Below, one piece after another: positions 1-12,867 of a DNA stretch of 64,000 nucleotides; positions within the stretch are counted from its first letter, which is position 1, and every line of letters begins with the position of its first letter. A program made the translations under genes and the position numbers. A model generated the notes under the pieces. It was not told the origin of the DNA and made no database searches. It saw only the letters and a list, made by a program, of their open reading frames with translations. The stretch is taken from the NCBI GenBank assembly GCA_036346275.1, contig CM070722.1:29098859-29162858 (forward strand). The letters are read 5' to 3'. Origin of the DNA: Otatea glauca. Lineage: Eukaryota; Streptophyta; Magnoliopsida; Poales; Poaceae.

Positions 1-422
1 CTAGCGTAGCATACCGCGTTCCTCTTCACCATGATCACCAAGCTTGGGACTAACCTATTTTCAATATTCTCAAGAAAAATATTAGTCCTTTAACTAAAGT
101 TGTCGTTAATTATTAAAACCAAACCAGCATGGGGGCCTAGATGCCTTCAGCTCACGGTATTGAGCATAGCTCAGGAATTACAGTTAATGGTTAGATTTTA
201 ATTAAATGAAAACTTGGGATGGATGGCAGGTTACCATTGGATGGTTGGAATTTGACTTAGGATTGGACACCTTGTTTACCTGAGAAACGCTGAAGATTAC
301 TTATTGCTGTTATTTGTTTTACTATCTTTCAATCTATTTACCATATCCATTTACAAATGTTTCTTTACTGCAAAATAACCATGTTAGCCATTCCTTTGGA
401 ATAAGCCTTGCATATAGTTATG
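1..422 (+). repeat. Left remnant of a relic gypsy LTR (host of G1)
   Basis: From about 125 to 422 the sequence matches the 3' third of the Tekay-type LTRs seen elsewhere in the window: the stretch reading 'gaattacagttaa.ggttag', then the 'gccattcctttgga' block. It is closer to the G2 LTR than to G1 but distinct from both. It stops at 422, where G1 is inserted, and resumes at 12502. Positions 1-124 match nothing I recognise. The true left LTR end is not visible, so this is either a truncated LTR or one broken by an earlier event. Confidence 0.7.
418..422. repeat. Target-site duplication of G1, left copy
   Basis: TTATG immediately precedes the TGTAA start of the G1 5' LTR and recurs right after the 3' LTR at 12497-12501. 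Five-bp duplications are expected for gypsy integrase. Confidence 0.9.
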
Positions 423-3400
423 TGTAATATCCCAAAATTTGGCCTATAATTTCACTTATGTGCATTTTGGTGATTTTCTGAATTTATTGGATTTTCCAGA
501 AATTATTTGAATTTATTTTAATTAAGTATATTGAACCTTTGGTGAAAACTAATTATATATAGATAAAAATAATATGAAGTTTTGTCAAAAATATTTTATT
601 TGAGTTCAGAATGTTTCAAAGTATTTATGAGAATTTTCTTGGATTTTTCCTGATATTTTAATTGCCTTAAATGAATTAATCTAATTTCGGGAATTATTTT
701 AAATCAGCGTTGGAAAATCGAGTGAAACGATACTAGGTCAAGCCCGAAGATCGCGTCTTGTGCCCATCGCGGTGCGGCCCGTCAGCCTGTTCCCCGCCGC
801 CTCGCGTATGGACCATTGGATCCAGATCAGACGGCTGTCTCCTTTCGCGAAACCCTAGCGCCTTCGGCCGTTGGATCAAGATCGCGCGGTGAGGATTCCT
901 TGCGTCGTTTTGGAAAGATCTGATCGCATCCGTTGATTTTGGAAAGAGCGGATCGGATCGTATCGCGTTCGGGGGAATCATAGCCGTTCATCGCAGATCG
1001 GACGGACCGCAGTCATCGTCTCTGATTCGGTTTCCAAATCCGCCGCCGCTTGCCATCGCCGCCGCGTGATTTTAGGGTTGCCTTTTCTGGGCATTCGCCG
1101 AGGCTATTTAAAGCGCGGACCGCACCCCGAGGATCGCCATCCCAGAGCGCATCCGCCAGTTCTAGCCTTCGCCGTTGAGTCGCCGCTGTAGCCTCGCAGG
1201 AGCTCGCCGGAGCTTGCTCTTCGCCGCTGCGGTTTTCTTCGAGTTCCGCCGTCATCAAGCCGCCGTCCGTCGCAAGGGTTCCAGATCTGAGTTCCTCATG
1301 TCGTGCCACGTCAAGTCTGCCGCTTCTTCTCGCCGGAGTCGCGCCGAAACGCCTTTAGGGTGGTCGTCTTCCTCCGCTCCGCTGCAAGCCCGCCGCCGTG
1401 TCTCGGAGCTTCGCGCAGCTGTTGGATCTTCGCCGAACCTTCCGGATCACGCCGCGTCATCCTCATCAGCAGTGAACCTCTCCGGTAAGATGGACCGTTA
1501 GATCTAAGATGGGCGGTCAGGATAGTGACACGTAGGGGTAGATCGGTGGCCATCAGATCGTCACGTGGATGCACGCCGCATGTCGAGCATCGGCACGGGC
1601 AGCGTCGCAGCCAGTCGATGCGCGTCGCGTGTCGGGCACGTGATGCGAGGCACCGTGAGCCGCGTCCACGGTGGACCAGATGCGGTTCCATGGACCAGGT
1701 CTGTGCGCCGAGGTGACGTGTCAGCGTCTGATTGGCTCGGGCCAGGGCTGACGTCAGCGTTGCGCAATAAAGATCTTTTCCAATAGAAAAATAATTCAGA
1801 AAAATCAGAAATTCTATTTTCTGTATTTTCAGTATTTATTCAAACTTCAAAAGGCTATATCTTTTGCATTTTAACTCGGATTTGAGTGATTCAAATTTCT
1901 AAAAATTTGTAAAATCAAGATCTATTTATTGGTGAATTTTATTTTATTTTGGGAGTTTGGTTGCTCTCTGTTTTGGTGTTTATTTGCTATTTTGGCATCG
2001 TTTCGCGTAGATGTTGAACTGCTCGGTGATCCGGAGGAAGATTCATCGCTTCAAGACCCAAGCTCAGAGCAAGACCAGCACCTACTCCAAGGCAAGTTAT
2101 GCTTTGATCATGTTGCACCTAATTTTCACCATATTGCTATTTTGTCTCATAAACTTTATGCATGATATTTTATGTGTATAAATGATTTCAATTCATCTCG
2201 GAATTAGATAATATGCCTATTTGAATTAAATCATACCTTGTCAATTATATGCCATGATCTATTTGTCACCCAAGGATGTGGAACTATAGTTGGTTAATAT
2301 TGATAATCAACATGGGCTAGTTAGACCGTCATAGATTGCTTAGCCATGCCACGTCATCACATGTGTCCAAATGTTGATACTTAATCTTGACTAATGGAAT
2401 ATGGAACAATGTTTATGAATTGGTGTGTCATGTCTTTGCGCACGCATGTGATATCAAGTTGTCGTGGCGAGGAGGTCACACATCTAGATTGAAATGTTGA
2501 TGGCATGTGGTGCTTGGTAATCAAGCTGGGGTGGTAATGATTTTATATTGGGGCAAGTGGCATGGGCGGTGTGCCAAGGTGGGCGAGGTTGGCGGGGTAT
2601 GTGGAAGTCTTGCCTTAATCACTTAAAGGACTTAACCTTGCGGCCTTTGACACGAGTCCTTGCAACCACATGTGCGGAATGGGACAACCAAGTGAATAAT
2701 TTGTGAAACCTAGATTTGATCTTGTCATGGTGAATAGTGAGTCCCGGGTTACGGTTTAACTCACATGGCACAAGAGGGGGGCCCTGTCGTGGTGGTTTAA
2801 CCCTTCAGTTTTGAAACCTTAGCGAGCAAGATCTTGGGTTTAGGTGTAGCATTGTAAAGGCTTTGTTATGATCACTCGCCTTGGTGGTGTTTGGTTGTAT
2901 CGTGTGGGTAAAGTGCATAACCTCCGCAGAGTGTACAATCTATTCGAATAGCCGTGCTCGGTATTGGGCAATGCTCGGGAATTACAGTTAAGGGTTAGAC
3001 TTTTGTTAAACAAAAACTTGTTGGGATGGCAAGGTGCCATGGAAAGTGAAAAATGATTTAGGACTGAGAAACTTGGTTACTTTAGAAATGCTGAATTTAT
3101 TAATTACTGTATTTGTTTTACTGCTTTCCAATCTATTTACTGTATCCTTGTTAAATGCTGCTTTATTGCAAAATATCCTTATTAGCCATTCCTTTGGATT
3201 AAGCCAAGCATATAGAATATTAGACTTGCATTATTGTGCACAACTTGTTGAGTTCTTTATGTACTCACCCCAACAACAACTTCAGAAGAGGAAGAATCTA
3301 CGCCTTTCGTGGAGGAAGATTACTTGGATGCGAATGCTTAGGGTCTGAGCCTCGTCAGTTGCCTGTGGCGAACTGGAGCGCCACTGAGTTTATTTTATTT

Positions 3401-3606
3401 CCCCTGCTACTCATTGATACTTTTTAATTAAGCCGTGTGAGGCAGTATTCATGTAAGACAACAGTTATTATTAATTATTGAAGTTATGCTATATTTCGCT
3501 GTGTATGACTATGATAGCATCTATGTTGAGCCTGTGTGCACTAGCGTGATCCTGGACTAGTGCGGTATACATAGAGGGTCCGGATTTGCAAATTCGGGTC
3601 CCGACA
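423..3606 (+). repeat. G1 5' LTR
   Basis: 3184 bp, TGTAA...CGACA. It aligns throughout with 9308-12496. An AT-rich first 300 bp is followed by a GC-rich promoter-like section (about 720-1760) and then the AT-rich remainder. The open frames inside the GC-rich part (for example on both strands of 1000-1780) overlap each other and recur in the 3' LTR, so I treat them as non-coding. Sampled by eye, the two LTRs differ by a few percent plus short indels. Confidence 0.93.
1104..1113 (+). promoter_or_regulatory. TATA-like box in G1 5' LTR
   Basis: CTATTTAAAG lies in the GC-rich part of the LTR, with the same element in the 3' LTR near 9987. It is the best candidate for the core promoter driving the genomic transcript. 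This is an inference from motif and position only. Confidence 0.5.
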
Positions 3607-3610
3607 GAGG

Positions 3611-3623
3611 TGGTATCAGAGCC
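3611..3623 (+). promoter_or_regulatory. G1 primer-binding site (initiator Met-tRNA)
   Basis: TGGTATCAGAGCC starts 4 bp after the 5' LTR end. It is complementary to the 3' end of plant initiator methionine tRNA, the usual primer for this lineage. Confidence 0.93.
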
Positions 3624-3819
3624 ATACTGACTATAGGTCTTGGCCCTAGGTAGTTGGTATCTCTAGGAGTGTCCAAAATTATTTTCTAAAGAAAAAGGTG
3701 AAATTGACTAATAAGAAACTCTTGGCTTATCTCATCCCTCTACTCTCATCCTTGCTATATTACCTTCTTTTCGTTGCCGTTTCGAGTGGAGATCTTATTC
3801 AAAATTTTGTTTTGAATAG

Positions 3820-4530
3820 ATGCCGATCTTCCAGTCCTTCGAGTCAAGACAGGGTGGCTATGCCATGGAGCTGTGGAGAGTTCTTCAAGTAATTGGAGGC
3901 TTCGATCGTCCGCTCTACCGAGGAAGCAACTGGAACGTCAACGGTGTGCATCGGGGGTTCTTCTACAAGCTAACCATCTTTGCTCGAGAGTGCGACGAGA
4001 CCACCAGACCGATCCACATCACCACCCGGAGGTTCGTGTACGAGGCGGGAATTCAGGAGGCTGCCAGACTTGCTCTACGACGGATCTGCCACGACTACGC
4101 TACTGAGCCAGCGACACCGTGTTTGGCTTCACCCGGTGCAGCGTGCGGCGTCGACGGATCGTGGAGGGGTGTGCTATCGCGGTACACCTTCTTGAGTTCG
4201 CCATCGCCGGGAGGAGCACACGAGGACACCGCCAGAGCCGGAGAGGCGATGTACGAGACACCGAGGGTGTCCGAGCGAGAGCTTCAAAAACCGTGACGCA
4301 AAGAGCCGAGTCATCGGCGAATGGAGGAGGCCTTGCGGTGGCCGAGGAGCTAGTGGACCAGTCGCCCAGGTCGATGGAGTCGCCGAAGAAGAATAAGAAG
4401 AGGAAGACCCAGAGGAGCGTGAGTGGGAGCCTGAGGAGCCAGCAGAGGGTCACCAGATAGGTTCGCACCCATGCCACCACCCACCGAAGGCACGCACGGA
4501 TCGATCTCAACTGTGGTGGTGGATGAGTGA
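3820..4530 (+). pseudogene. G1 extra ORF between PBS and gag (ORF0), frameshifted
   Basis: The frame opens at an ATG at 3820 and can be followed by similarity to the equivalent ORF of G2 (47884-48639) through a GGY.xELWRVL motif, a PLYRG motif, NGVHRGF, and an RRIVE motif, to a TGA at 4528. It breaks near 4105 (frameshift) and again downstream, so the visible product after about residue 95 is out of register. The family product is about 250 residues with a glutamate-rich helical C-terminal half. It is neither gag nor any pol domain I know. Extra ORFs are known in plant LTR retrotransposons; I infer an element-encoded accessory protein, function unknown. The copy looks non-functional. Confidence 0.6.
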
Positions 4531-4810
4531 GAGTCGGTTTTAGAGTTGTGTCGAGACTCGAGTGTTGAATCGCGTCTCTAAGTTAGTCTTTACCTTTTAG
4601 TAGACGTTAAGGTTGCATGTTTAGTTTGGTTCTTACTTGCTTGCTGAGTGTGCAGTATACGTTGCAAAGCCCTTAGGCATTGTAAGCAGCCATACTAAGT
4701 ATCAATAAAGATTATTTAAGTTGGGTTTAACCTGTTTCCACCGCCTTAGAAATTCTTGCATCTTATCTATGCTACATCTATCTTTCCTAACCCAAGAAGC
4801 AATCAAGCAG

Positions 4811-5797
4811 ATGGTGAACACTCGCAGCAACAATGGGGCTTCAGGAAGTGGTCGGCACTAAGGCAACAATCCCAATGAAGGAGCACCACCGCAGCAAGCA
4901 CCGCCAGTGGATATGCGGAACTTGGGAGCTTTTCTCGCTGCGCAAACTCAGTTGATGCAGACTATGATGCACCAGATGACCAATATGGCTGCAGTCAACA
5001 ACCCCGCTGCTCAGAACAACAATGGCAGGCCTCGTCCTTACTCCAAGTTGTCGGACTTCATGAGGACCCGACCGCCAACATTCTCAGGAAATGTCAATCC
5101 CTTGGAAGCGGATGATTGGCTGAGAACCATTGAGAGAAAATTGTACATCACTCAATGTGAAGTCCATGAGAAGGTTCTTTACGCATCCCATCGCCTAGAG
5201 GAACAATTTGCGAGAATGGTGGGAGAACTATTGTGTCGCTCATGAAGCACCCATGGAAATCACATGGGAAGAGTTTGCAACGGCCTTCCGCCGAGCACCA
5301 TGTACGGAAGGAATGATGGACCAAAAAGGAAGAGTTCGGGCGCTTAAGCAAGGAGGCCAACGGTGGCCGATTACTTGAACAAATTCACGCAGATTAGCTC
5401 GCTATGCTTCGAGGACGTAGCGACGGACAAGGCCAGCGATCCGCTTCATGAAAGGACTAAACTCGTGGCTGCGGTGGGGCTAATTACCCACACTTTTCGG
5501 ATTTTCAAGAATTGGTAAACAAAGCTTTGATCACGGAGGATAAACGCAAAGAAGCGGGGAAAATCGCAAGCGCTTGATGACCAACCAAGGTGGGCGCCTA
5601 ACCACTGCGAATGAGGATGACCCCACAGCAGTTTGCGTGTTCCAACGCAAGTGCCGGTAAACCCGGCAACACTGCGCGCGACCACCGTGACGAGTTATCG
5701 ACGCCGGTTCAGGTAACAATGCTCAAGGAGGAGTGCGGCGATACCACCGAAGGTGCTATAGTTGCAATGAGTCAGGGCATTATGCTAATAGATGTCC
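4811..5797 (+). pseudogene. G1 gag, broken
   Basis: Starts at an ATG at 4811 (MVNTR), paralogous to the G2 gag start. The capsid-like section includes PPTFSGNVNP and an LYASHRLE motif, and a CCHC zinc knuckle (C-X2-C-X4-H-X4-C) is encoded at 5754-5795. Defects: an in-frame TAA near 4859, a frameshift near 5200 just before the expected EWW motif, and further frame changes between 5350 and 5700. Gag forms the virus-like particle and binds genomic RNA through the knuckle. In the family it is read into pol, and here the knuckle overlaps the open pol frame that starts at 5792. Confidence 0.85.
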
Positions 5798-8700
5798 CGT
5801 AAAGGAGGTATCACGCCAAGATGCGTTTCAACCTTGGAACGACACGCTAAGGCACCGATGACGGAGCGAATCGAGGAGCGGACAGCGGGAGCGACGCCTC
5901 AAGCTACTATTCGAGGCAGAGTCAACCACATCACCGCCGATGGAGCCCAGGAAGCATCAGACGTCGTACTGGGTAAGTTTTTGGTAAACTCAGTACCTAC
6001 AACAGTATTATTTGATTCAGGATCTTTGCACTCCTTTGTCTCTCGAGCTTTTGCATCTAAAAATGGTTTGAGCATGAAAAATCTTAGGTGTGTGATGCTA
6101 GTACAAGCCCCAGGATCTGAGTTAAGATCTAACCTTGGATGTTTGGGGGTAAAGCTAATAATTAATGGGGTAGAGTTCCTAGCAAACTTGATTATTCTAG
6201 ATGCCCAAGTTTTAGATGTTATCCTCTGTATGGACTGGTTAACCAAGCATAAGACAGTTTTGGATTGTGGTCGAAGGGTTGTATCCATTGAGAGCCCTAG
6301 AGGAGAAAAGGTGGAATTCCGAGCGACATTAGTTCGTAAGGGTCAATTAATGGTTAATAGCGTGAAAGTCGTCGTCATAGAGGAAGTGCCAGTAGTCAGG
6401 GAATATCCAGATGTATTTCCAAAGGATCTGCCGGGAATGCCGCCAGACCGTGACATCGAGTTTGTCATTGAGTTAGTACCGGGAACAGCACCGATAGCAA
6501 AAAGACCTTATCGGATGCCTACCGATGAGTTGGTGGAGATGAAGAAACAGATCGACGAGTTATTAGAGAAAGGTTTCATAAGACCAAGTTCGTCGCCATG
6601 GGGAGCGCTAGTTTTGTTTGTCAGGAAAAAGGATGGAAGCCTTAGAATATGTATTGATTACCGTGCACTTAATGAAGTGACAGTTAAGAATAAGTATCCA
6701 TTGCCAAGGATTGATGATCTGTTAGACCAGTTGAGAGGAGCTGGAGTTTTCTCCCAGATAGACCTTCGTTCAGGATATCATCAGCTAAAGATTCGAACGG
6801 AAGATGTTCCGAAGACCGCATTCTCTTCAAGATATGGACATTATGAGTTCACGGTCATGTCTTTTGGATTGACCAATGCGCCGGCATATTTCATGAACTT
6901 GATGAATAAGATTTTCATGGAATACTTGGACAAGTTTGTTGTTGTGTTCATAGATGATATTTTGGTGTATTCAAAGACCAAGCGAGCATGCAAATCATCC
7001 GAGGCTAGTGTTGAAAAGTCTGCGTGAGCAACAATGTTTGTATGCTAAATTCAGTAAGTGCGACTTTTGGAAGGAAAAGGTGGAATTTCTCGGTCATGTT
7101 ATGATTGCAGAAGGAGTTGCCGTCGACCCAAGCAAAGTGGAGGCAGTGTTGCATTGGGAACAACCAAAGTCTGTCACTCAAGTCCGAAGTTTTCTGGGAA
7201 TGGCAGGATATTATCGCCGGTTCATAGAAGGATTTTCAACGATTGCGAGACCTCTTACGCAGTTGTTGAAAAAGGAAAAGAAATTTTCATGGACGCCAGA
7301 TTGTGATAAGGGTTTTGAGGAATTAAAGAAGCGTTTGACAACAGCCCCAATGTTGGTTTTGCCTAATGTTCAGAACAGCTTCGATATATACTATGATGCG
7401 TCGAGACAGGGTCTTGGATGCGTATTGATGCAAGAGGGTAAAGTGGTCGCATATGCGTCAAGGCAGTTAAGACCGCATGAAGGAAATTATCCTACGCATG
7501 ACTTGGAATTGGCTGCCGTGGTGCATGCCTTGAAATTGTGGCGTCATTATCTCATTGGAAATAGATGTGAGATATATACGGATCACAAGAGTTTGAAATA
7601 TATCTTCACCCAGTCAGATCTTAACATGAGACAAAGGAGGTGGTTGGGCGATCAAGGATTATAACATGGGAATCCACTACCATCCCGGAAAGGCTAATGT
7701 AGTGGCTGATGCCTTGAGTCGTAAAAGCCACAATGCAAATATGATGGTACAAGAAGATCAATCGGAGTTGTGTAAAGAGTTTCAGAAGTTAAAACTGGAA
7801 ATGGTTCCAGAAGGATTCATAGCTGCATTGGAAGTAAAGTCGACGCTTGAAGATCAGATTCGGGAAGGGCAAAAGGATGATGAGAAAATCAACCGAATCA
7901 AGGCTAAAAAGGATGAAGGATTAGCAAAGGACTTTATCGTGGATGACCAAGGTACCATGTGGTTCAAGGGTCGCATTTGTGTGCCAAACAGACCAGAACT
8001 TAAGCAGTTGATTTTGGAAGAGCCTCATGATTCCAAGTATTCAATTCATCCAGGAAGCGCTAAGATGTACCAGGACTTAAAGGAGAGGTTTTGGTGGCCG
8101 AATATGAAGCGTGAAGTTGTCGAGCACGTTGCCTTGTGCGATGTATGCCAGAGAGTTAAGGCAATACACCAGAGACCAGCAGGTTTGCTACAACTGCTAA
8201 AAGTCCCAGAATGGAAGTGGGAAGAAATCGGTATGGATTTCATCACCGGATCGCCAAGAACTCAAAATGGATATGATTCTATATGGGTCATTGTGGATCG
8301 ATTGACCAAAGTTGCTCACTTCATCCCGGTTAAGACAACTTACTCAGGAGACCGGTTGGCAGAATTATACATAGCCAGAATCGTGTGTTTGCATGGTGTG
8401 CCTAAGAAAATAGTGTCAGACAGAGGTACTCAGTTCACCTCGAGATTTTGGGATAAATTGCATGAAGCCATGGGAACGCGTTTGAACTTCAGCACAGCAT
8501 ATCATTCGTAGACCGATGGTCAGACAGAAAGAGTAAATCAGATTTTGGAAGATATGTTAAGAGCTTGCGCTTTAGTCTACACCACTTCATGGGACAAATG
8601 CTTACCGTATGCAGAGTTCAGCTATAACACCAGTTACCAGGCTAGTTTGCAGATGTCGCCATTTGAGGCTTTATATGGTCGTGCCTGTCGTACCCCACTG

Positions 8701-9270
8701 AATTGGAATGAGACAGGAGAGCATATGATATTTGTCCTTGATATTCTCAAGGAAGCTGAAGAGCAAGTTGCTATGATAAGAGAGAGGTTGAAAATCGCGC
8801 AGTCAAGGCAAAAGAGTTACGCTGATAATCGACGTCGTGATCTAAGTTTCGAGCCCGATGATTTCATGTATCTTAGAGTTACCCCTCTGAAAGGAGTTAA
8901 GAGGTTTCACGCTAAAGGAAAGCTTGCCCCAAGATCGTTGGACCGTTCAAAATTTTGAGCCGTCGAGGAGGTTGCTTATCGATTGGAATTGCCGCGATTC
9001 TTTGGCGGCGTGCATGATGTGTTCCATGTGTCACAACTCAAGAAGTGTCTTGGTGCAGCAGAGCGACGCCTATGGAAGAGATTGAGTTGCGAAGGATTTG
9101 ACCTACAAGGAACGACCAATGAAAATTTTGGATGTCATGGACCATGAGAACCAAGAACAAGCCGATTCGTTTCTGAGTTCATGGAGCAACCATTACGAGA
9201 ATGAGGCAACCTGGGAGCGTGAAGAGGACCTGAAGATAGAATTTCCAAACCTATTCCCTAGTCAGCCTTG
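5792..9270 (+). pseudogene. G1 pol (PR-RT-RNase H-IN-chromodomain), degraded
   Basis: The longest open piece (5792-7027, 411 codons) holds aspartic protease (LFDSG, Asp codon 6014-6016) and RT (YRMP, CIDYRALN, catalytic FIDD with the Asp pair at 6953-6958). A frameshift near 6985 moves the frame to 6954-7664, which covers the end of RT and RNase H (YYDAS near 7395, DLELA, YTDHKS). Another break near 7650 leads to 7666-8511: the last RNase H Asp, the HHCC zinc finger and the integrase Asp residues (GMDFI, SDRGT). A stop at 8509 replaces the Gln of the PQTDG motif, and 8545-8958 carries the rest of integrase. Beyond 8940 the GVHDVFHVSQLKK block is readable, but the chromodomain region is frame-scrambled. 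No intact polyprotein. Confidence 0.92.
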
Positions 9271-9293
9271 AATCTCGAGGTCGAGATTCTGTT

Positions 9294-9307
9294 AAGGGGG
9301 GGAGGTT
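9294..9307 (+). promoter_or_regulatory. G1 polypurine tract
   Basis: AAGGGGGGGAGGTT immediately precedes the TGTAAC start of the 3' LTR. It primes plus-strand DNA synthesis. Confidence 0.9.
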
Positions 9308-12300
9308 TGTAACATCCCAAAATTTGGCCTATAATTTCACTTATGTGCATTTTGGTGATTTTCTGAATTTATTGGATTTTCTAGAAATTATTTGAATTTA
9401 TTTTAATTAAGTATATTGAACCTTTGGTGAAAACTAATTATATATAGATAAAAATAATATGATGTTTTGTCAAAAATATTTTATTTGAGTTCAGAATGTT
9501 TCAAAGTATTTATGAGAATTTTCTTGGATTTTTCCTAATATCTTAATTGCATTAAATGAATTAATCTAATTTCGGGAATTATTTTAAATCGAAAAGCGTT
9601 GGAAAATCGAGTGAGCGATCTTGGGCCAAGCCCAAGATCGCGCATCTTGTGCCCATCGCGGCGCGGCCCGTCGGCCGTTCCCCGCCGCCTCGCGTATGGA
9701 CCATTGGATCGGATCGGACGGTGTCTCCTTCGCGAAACCCTAGCGCCTTCGGCCGTTGGATCAAGATCGCGCGGTGAGGATTCCTTGCGTCGTTTTGGAA
9801 AGATCTGATCGCATCCGTTGATTTTGCAAAGAGTGGATCGGATCGGATCGCGTTCGGGGGAATCATAGCCGTTCATCGCAGATCGGACGGACCGCAGTCA
9901 TCGTCTCCGATTCGGTTTCCGAATCAGCCGCCGCTTGCCGTCTCCTCCGCATGATTTTAGGGTTGCCTTTTATGGGTGTTCGCCGAGGCTATTTAAACCG
10001 TGGACCGCACCCCGAGGATCGCCATCCCAGAGCGCATCCACCAGTGCTAGCCTTCGCCGTTGAGTCGCCGCTGTAGCCTCACAGGAGCTCGCCGGAGCTT
10101 GCTCTTCGCCGCTGCGGTTTTCTTCGAGTTCTGCCGTCGTCAAGCCGCCGTCCGTCGCAAGGGTTCCAGATCTGAGTTCCTCGCGTCGTGCCACGTCGAG
10201 TCTGCCGCTTCTTCTCGCCGGAGTCGCGCCGAAACGCCGTTAGGGTGGTCGTCTTCCTCCGCTCCGGTGCAAGCCCGCCGCCGTGTCTCGGAGCTTCGCG
10301 CAGCTGTTGGATCTTCGCCGAACCGTCCGGATCACGCCGCGTCATCCTCATCAGCAGTGAACCTCTCCGGTAAGATGGACCGTTAGATCTAAGATGAGCG
10401 GTCAGGATAGTGACACGTAGGGGTAGATCGGTGGCCGTCAGATCGTCGCGTGGATGCACGCCGCGTGTCGAGCATCGGCACGGGCGGCGTCGCATCCAGT
10501 CTATGCGCGCCGCATGTCGGGCACGTGATGCAAGACGCCGTGAGCCGCGTCCACGGTGGACCAGAGGCGGTTCCGTGGACCGGGTCTGTGCGCCGAGGTG
10601 ATGTGTCAGCGTCTGATTGGCTCGGGCCAGGGCTGACGTCAGCGTTGCGCAATAAAGATCTTTTCCAATAGAAAAATAATTCAGAAAAATCAGAAATTCT
10701 ATTTTCTGTATTTTTAGTATTTATTCAAACTTCAAAAGGCTATATCTATTGCATTTTAACGCGGATTTGAGTGATTCAAATTTTAAAAAATTTGTAAAAT
10801 CAAGATCTATTTATTGGTGAATTTTATTTTATTTTTGGAGTTTGGTTGCTCTCTATTTTGGTGTTTATTTGCTATTTTGGCATCGTTTCGCGTAGACGTT
10901 GAACTGCTTGGTGATCCGGAGGAAGATTCATCGCTTCAAGACCCAAGCTCAGAGCAAGACCAGCACCTACTCCAAGGCAAGTTGTGCTTTGATCATGTTG
11001 CACCTAATTTTCACCAAATTGCTATTTTGTCTCTTAAACTTTATGCATGATATTTTGTGTGTATAAATGATTTCAATTAATCTCGAAATTAGATAATATG
11101 CCTATTTGAATTAAATCATACCTTGTCAATTATATGCCATGATCTATTTGTCACCCTAGGATGTGGAACTATAGTTGGTTAATATTGATAATCAACATGG
11201 GCTAGTTAGACCGTCATAGATTGCTTAGCCATGCCACGTCATCACATGTATCCGAATGTTGATACTTAATCTTGACTAATGGAATATGGAACAATGTTTA
11301 TGAATTGGTGTGTCATGTGCTGTCGCACAGTGATATCATGTTGTCGTGGCGAGGAGGTCACACATCTAGATTGAAATGTTGATGGCATGTGGTGCTTGGT
11401 AATCAACTGGGGTGCTAATGATTTTAGATTGGGGCAAGTGGCAAGGGGCAGTGTGCCAAGGTGGGCCAGGGTTGGCAGGGGTATGTGGAAGTCTTGCCTT
11501 AATCACTTTAAGGACTTAACCTTGCAAGCCTTTGACTTGAGTCCTTCTTGCAACCACATGTCTGGAATGGGACAGCCTAGCTGAATAATTTGTGAAACCT
11601 AGATTTTGGTACTGTCGTGGTGAATAGTGAGTCCCGGGTTACGGTTTAACTCACATGGCGCAAGAGGGGGGCCCTGTCATGGTGGTTTAACCCTTCAGTG
11701 TTGAAACCTTAGCGAGCAGTACTGGGTCTACGTGTAGCATTGGAAAGGTTTTGTTATGATCACTCGCCTTGGTGGTGTTTGGTTGTATCGTGTGGGTAAA
11801 GTGCATAACCTCTGCAGAGTGTACAATCTATTCGAATAGCCGTGCTCACGGTATTGGGCAATGCTCGGGAATTACAGTTAAGGGTTAGACTTTTGTTAAA
11901 CAAAAACTTGTTGGGATGGCAAGGTGCCATGGAAAGTGAAAAATGATTTAGGATTGAGAAACTTGGTTACTTTAGAAATGCTGAATTTATTAATTACTGT
12001 ATTTGTTTTACTGCTTTCCAATCTATTTACTGTATCCTTGTTAAATGCTGCTTTATTGCAAAATATCCTTATTAGCCATTCCTTTGGATTAAGCCAAGCA
12101 TATAGAATATTAGACTTGCATTGTTGTGCACAACTTGTTGAGTGCTTTATGTTCTCACCCCAACAACAACTTCAGAAGAGGAAGAATCTACGCCTTTCGT
12201 GGAGGAAGATTACTTGGATGCGAATGCTTAGGGTCTGAGCCTCGTCAGTTGCCTGTGGCGAACTGGAGCGCCACTGCATTTATTTTATTTCCGCTGCTAC

Positions 12301-12496
12301 TCATTGATACTTTTTAATTAAGCCCTGTGAGGCAGTATTCATGTAAGACAACAGTTATTATTAATTATTGAAGTTATGCTATATTTCGCTGTGTATGACA
12401 ATGATAGCATATATGTTGAGCCTGTGTGCACTAGCTTGATCCTGGACTAGTGCGGTATACACAGAGGGTCCGAATTTGCAAATTTGGGTCCCGATA
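9308..12496 (+). repeat. G1 3' LTR
   Basis: 3189 bp, TGTAAC...CGATA. It is collinear with the 5' LTR. The terminal ACA of the 5' LTR reads ATA here, a single change at the extreme 3' end next to the TSD. Confidence 0.93.
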
Positions 12497-12501
12497 TTAT
12501 G
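12497..12501. repeat. Target-site duplication of G1, right copy
   Basis: TTATG, identical to 418-422. Confidence 0.9.
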
Positions 12502-12863
12502 TTAGAAATTGTATTTTGTGCACAACTTGTTGAGTGCTTTATACTCACCATGTCGCCAACAAATCACCAGTTGAGGAGTCTACATCAGTGTTGGAGAAGG
12601 AGTACCAGGCGGAGACGAATGTTTAGGTTGCGAGCCTTGCCGGTTGCCTGTGATATACTGAGGGGTTTATCTACGTTTTCATTCCGTTGCAATTCAATTT
12701 GTTATTCACCCTTACGAGGCATAGTCATGTAAGTTGACCATAAGATCATTTCTGTTGTGTACGATTGTGATATTTATTGATGTTGAGCCTGTGTGCACTA
12801 GCGTGATCCTGGACTAGTGTGGTATACACAGAGGGTCTGGATTTGTATATTCGGATCCTGACA
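12502..12863 (+). repeat. Right remnant of the relic gypsy LTR
   Basis: Continues the LTR interrupted at 422: the 'gtgcacaacttgttgagtg' block, the CAACAAATCACCAG block, and the terminal 'cctgtgtgcactagcg' block, ending CCTGACA. No PBS follows, so this is a 3' LTR end or a solo-LTR end. It abuts the truncated CACTA-1 at once. Confidence 0.8.
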
Positions 12864-12867
12864 ACTA

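Larger units (their letters stand above)
423..12496 (+). mobile_element. G1: complete Tekay/Del-type Ty3/gypsy chromovirus, nested
   Basis: A 12.07-kb LTR retrotransposon in the order 5' LTR, PBS, extra ORF, gag, pol (protease, RT, RNase H, integrase, eroded chromodomain), PPT, 3' LTR. The domain order and RT sequence (motifs such as LPRIDDLLDQL and FIDDILVYS), the long ~3.2-kb LTRs and the trace of a chromodomain place it with the Tekay/Del chromoviruses of grasses. Both LTRs start TGTAA; the 5' one ends CGACA and the 3' one CGATA. A perfect 5-bp TSD flanks it, so it inserted as a unit into an older related LTR. The gag and pol frames are broken in several places, so it is probably not autonomous now. 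Confidence 0.95.

Noticed and set aside
1013..1786. Overlapping open frames on both strands of the GC-rich part of G1 LTRs (repeated near 9970-10671)
   Set aside because: They recur in both LTRs, overlap in several frames and have no family signature. GC-rich LTR promoter sequence gives long frames by chance.
5899..6288. Minus-strand frame opposite G1 protease (and 50186-50521 opposite G2)
   Set aside because: Shadow of the pol frame; both elements show it only because their pol sequences are related.
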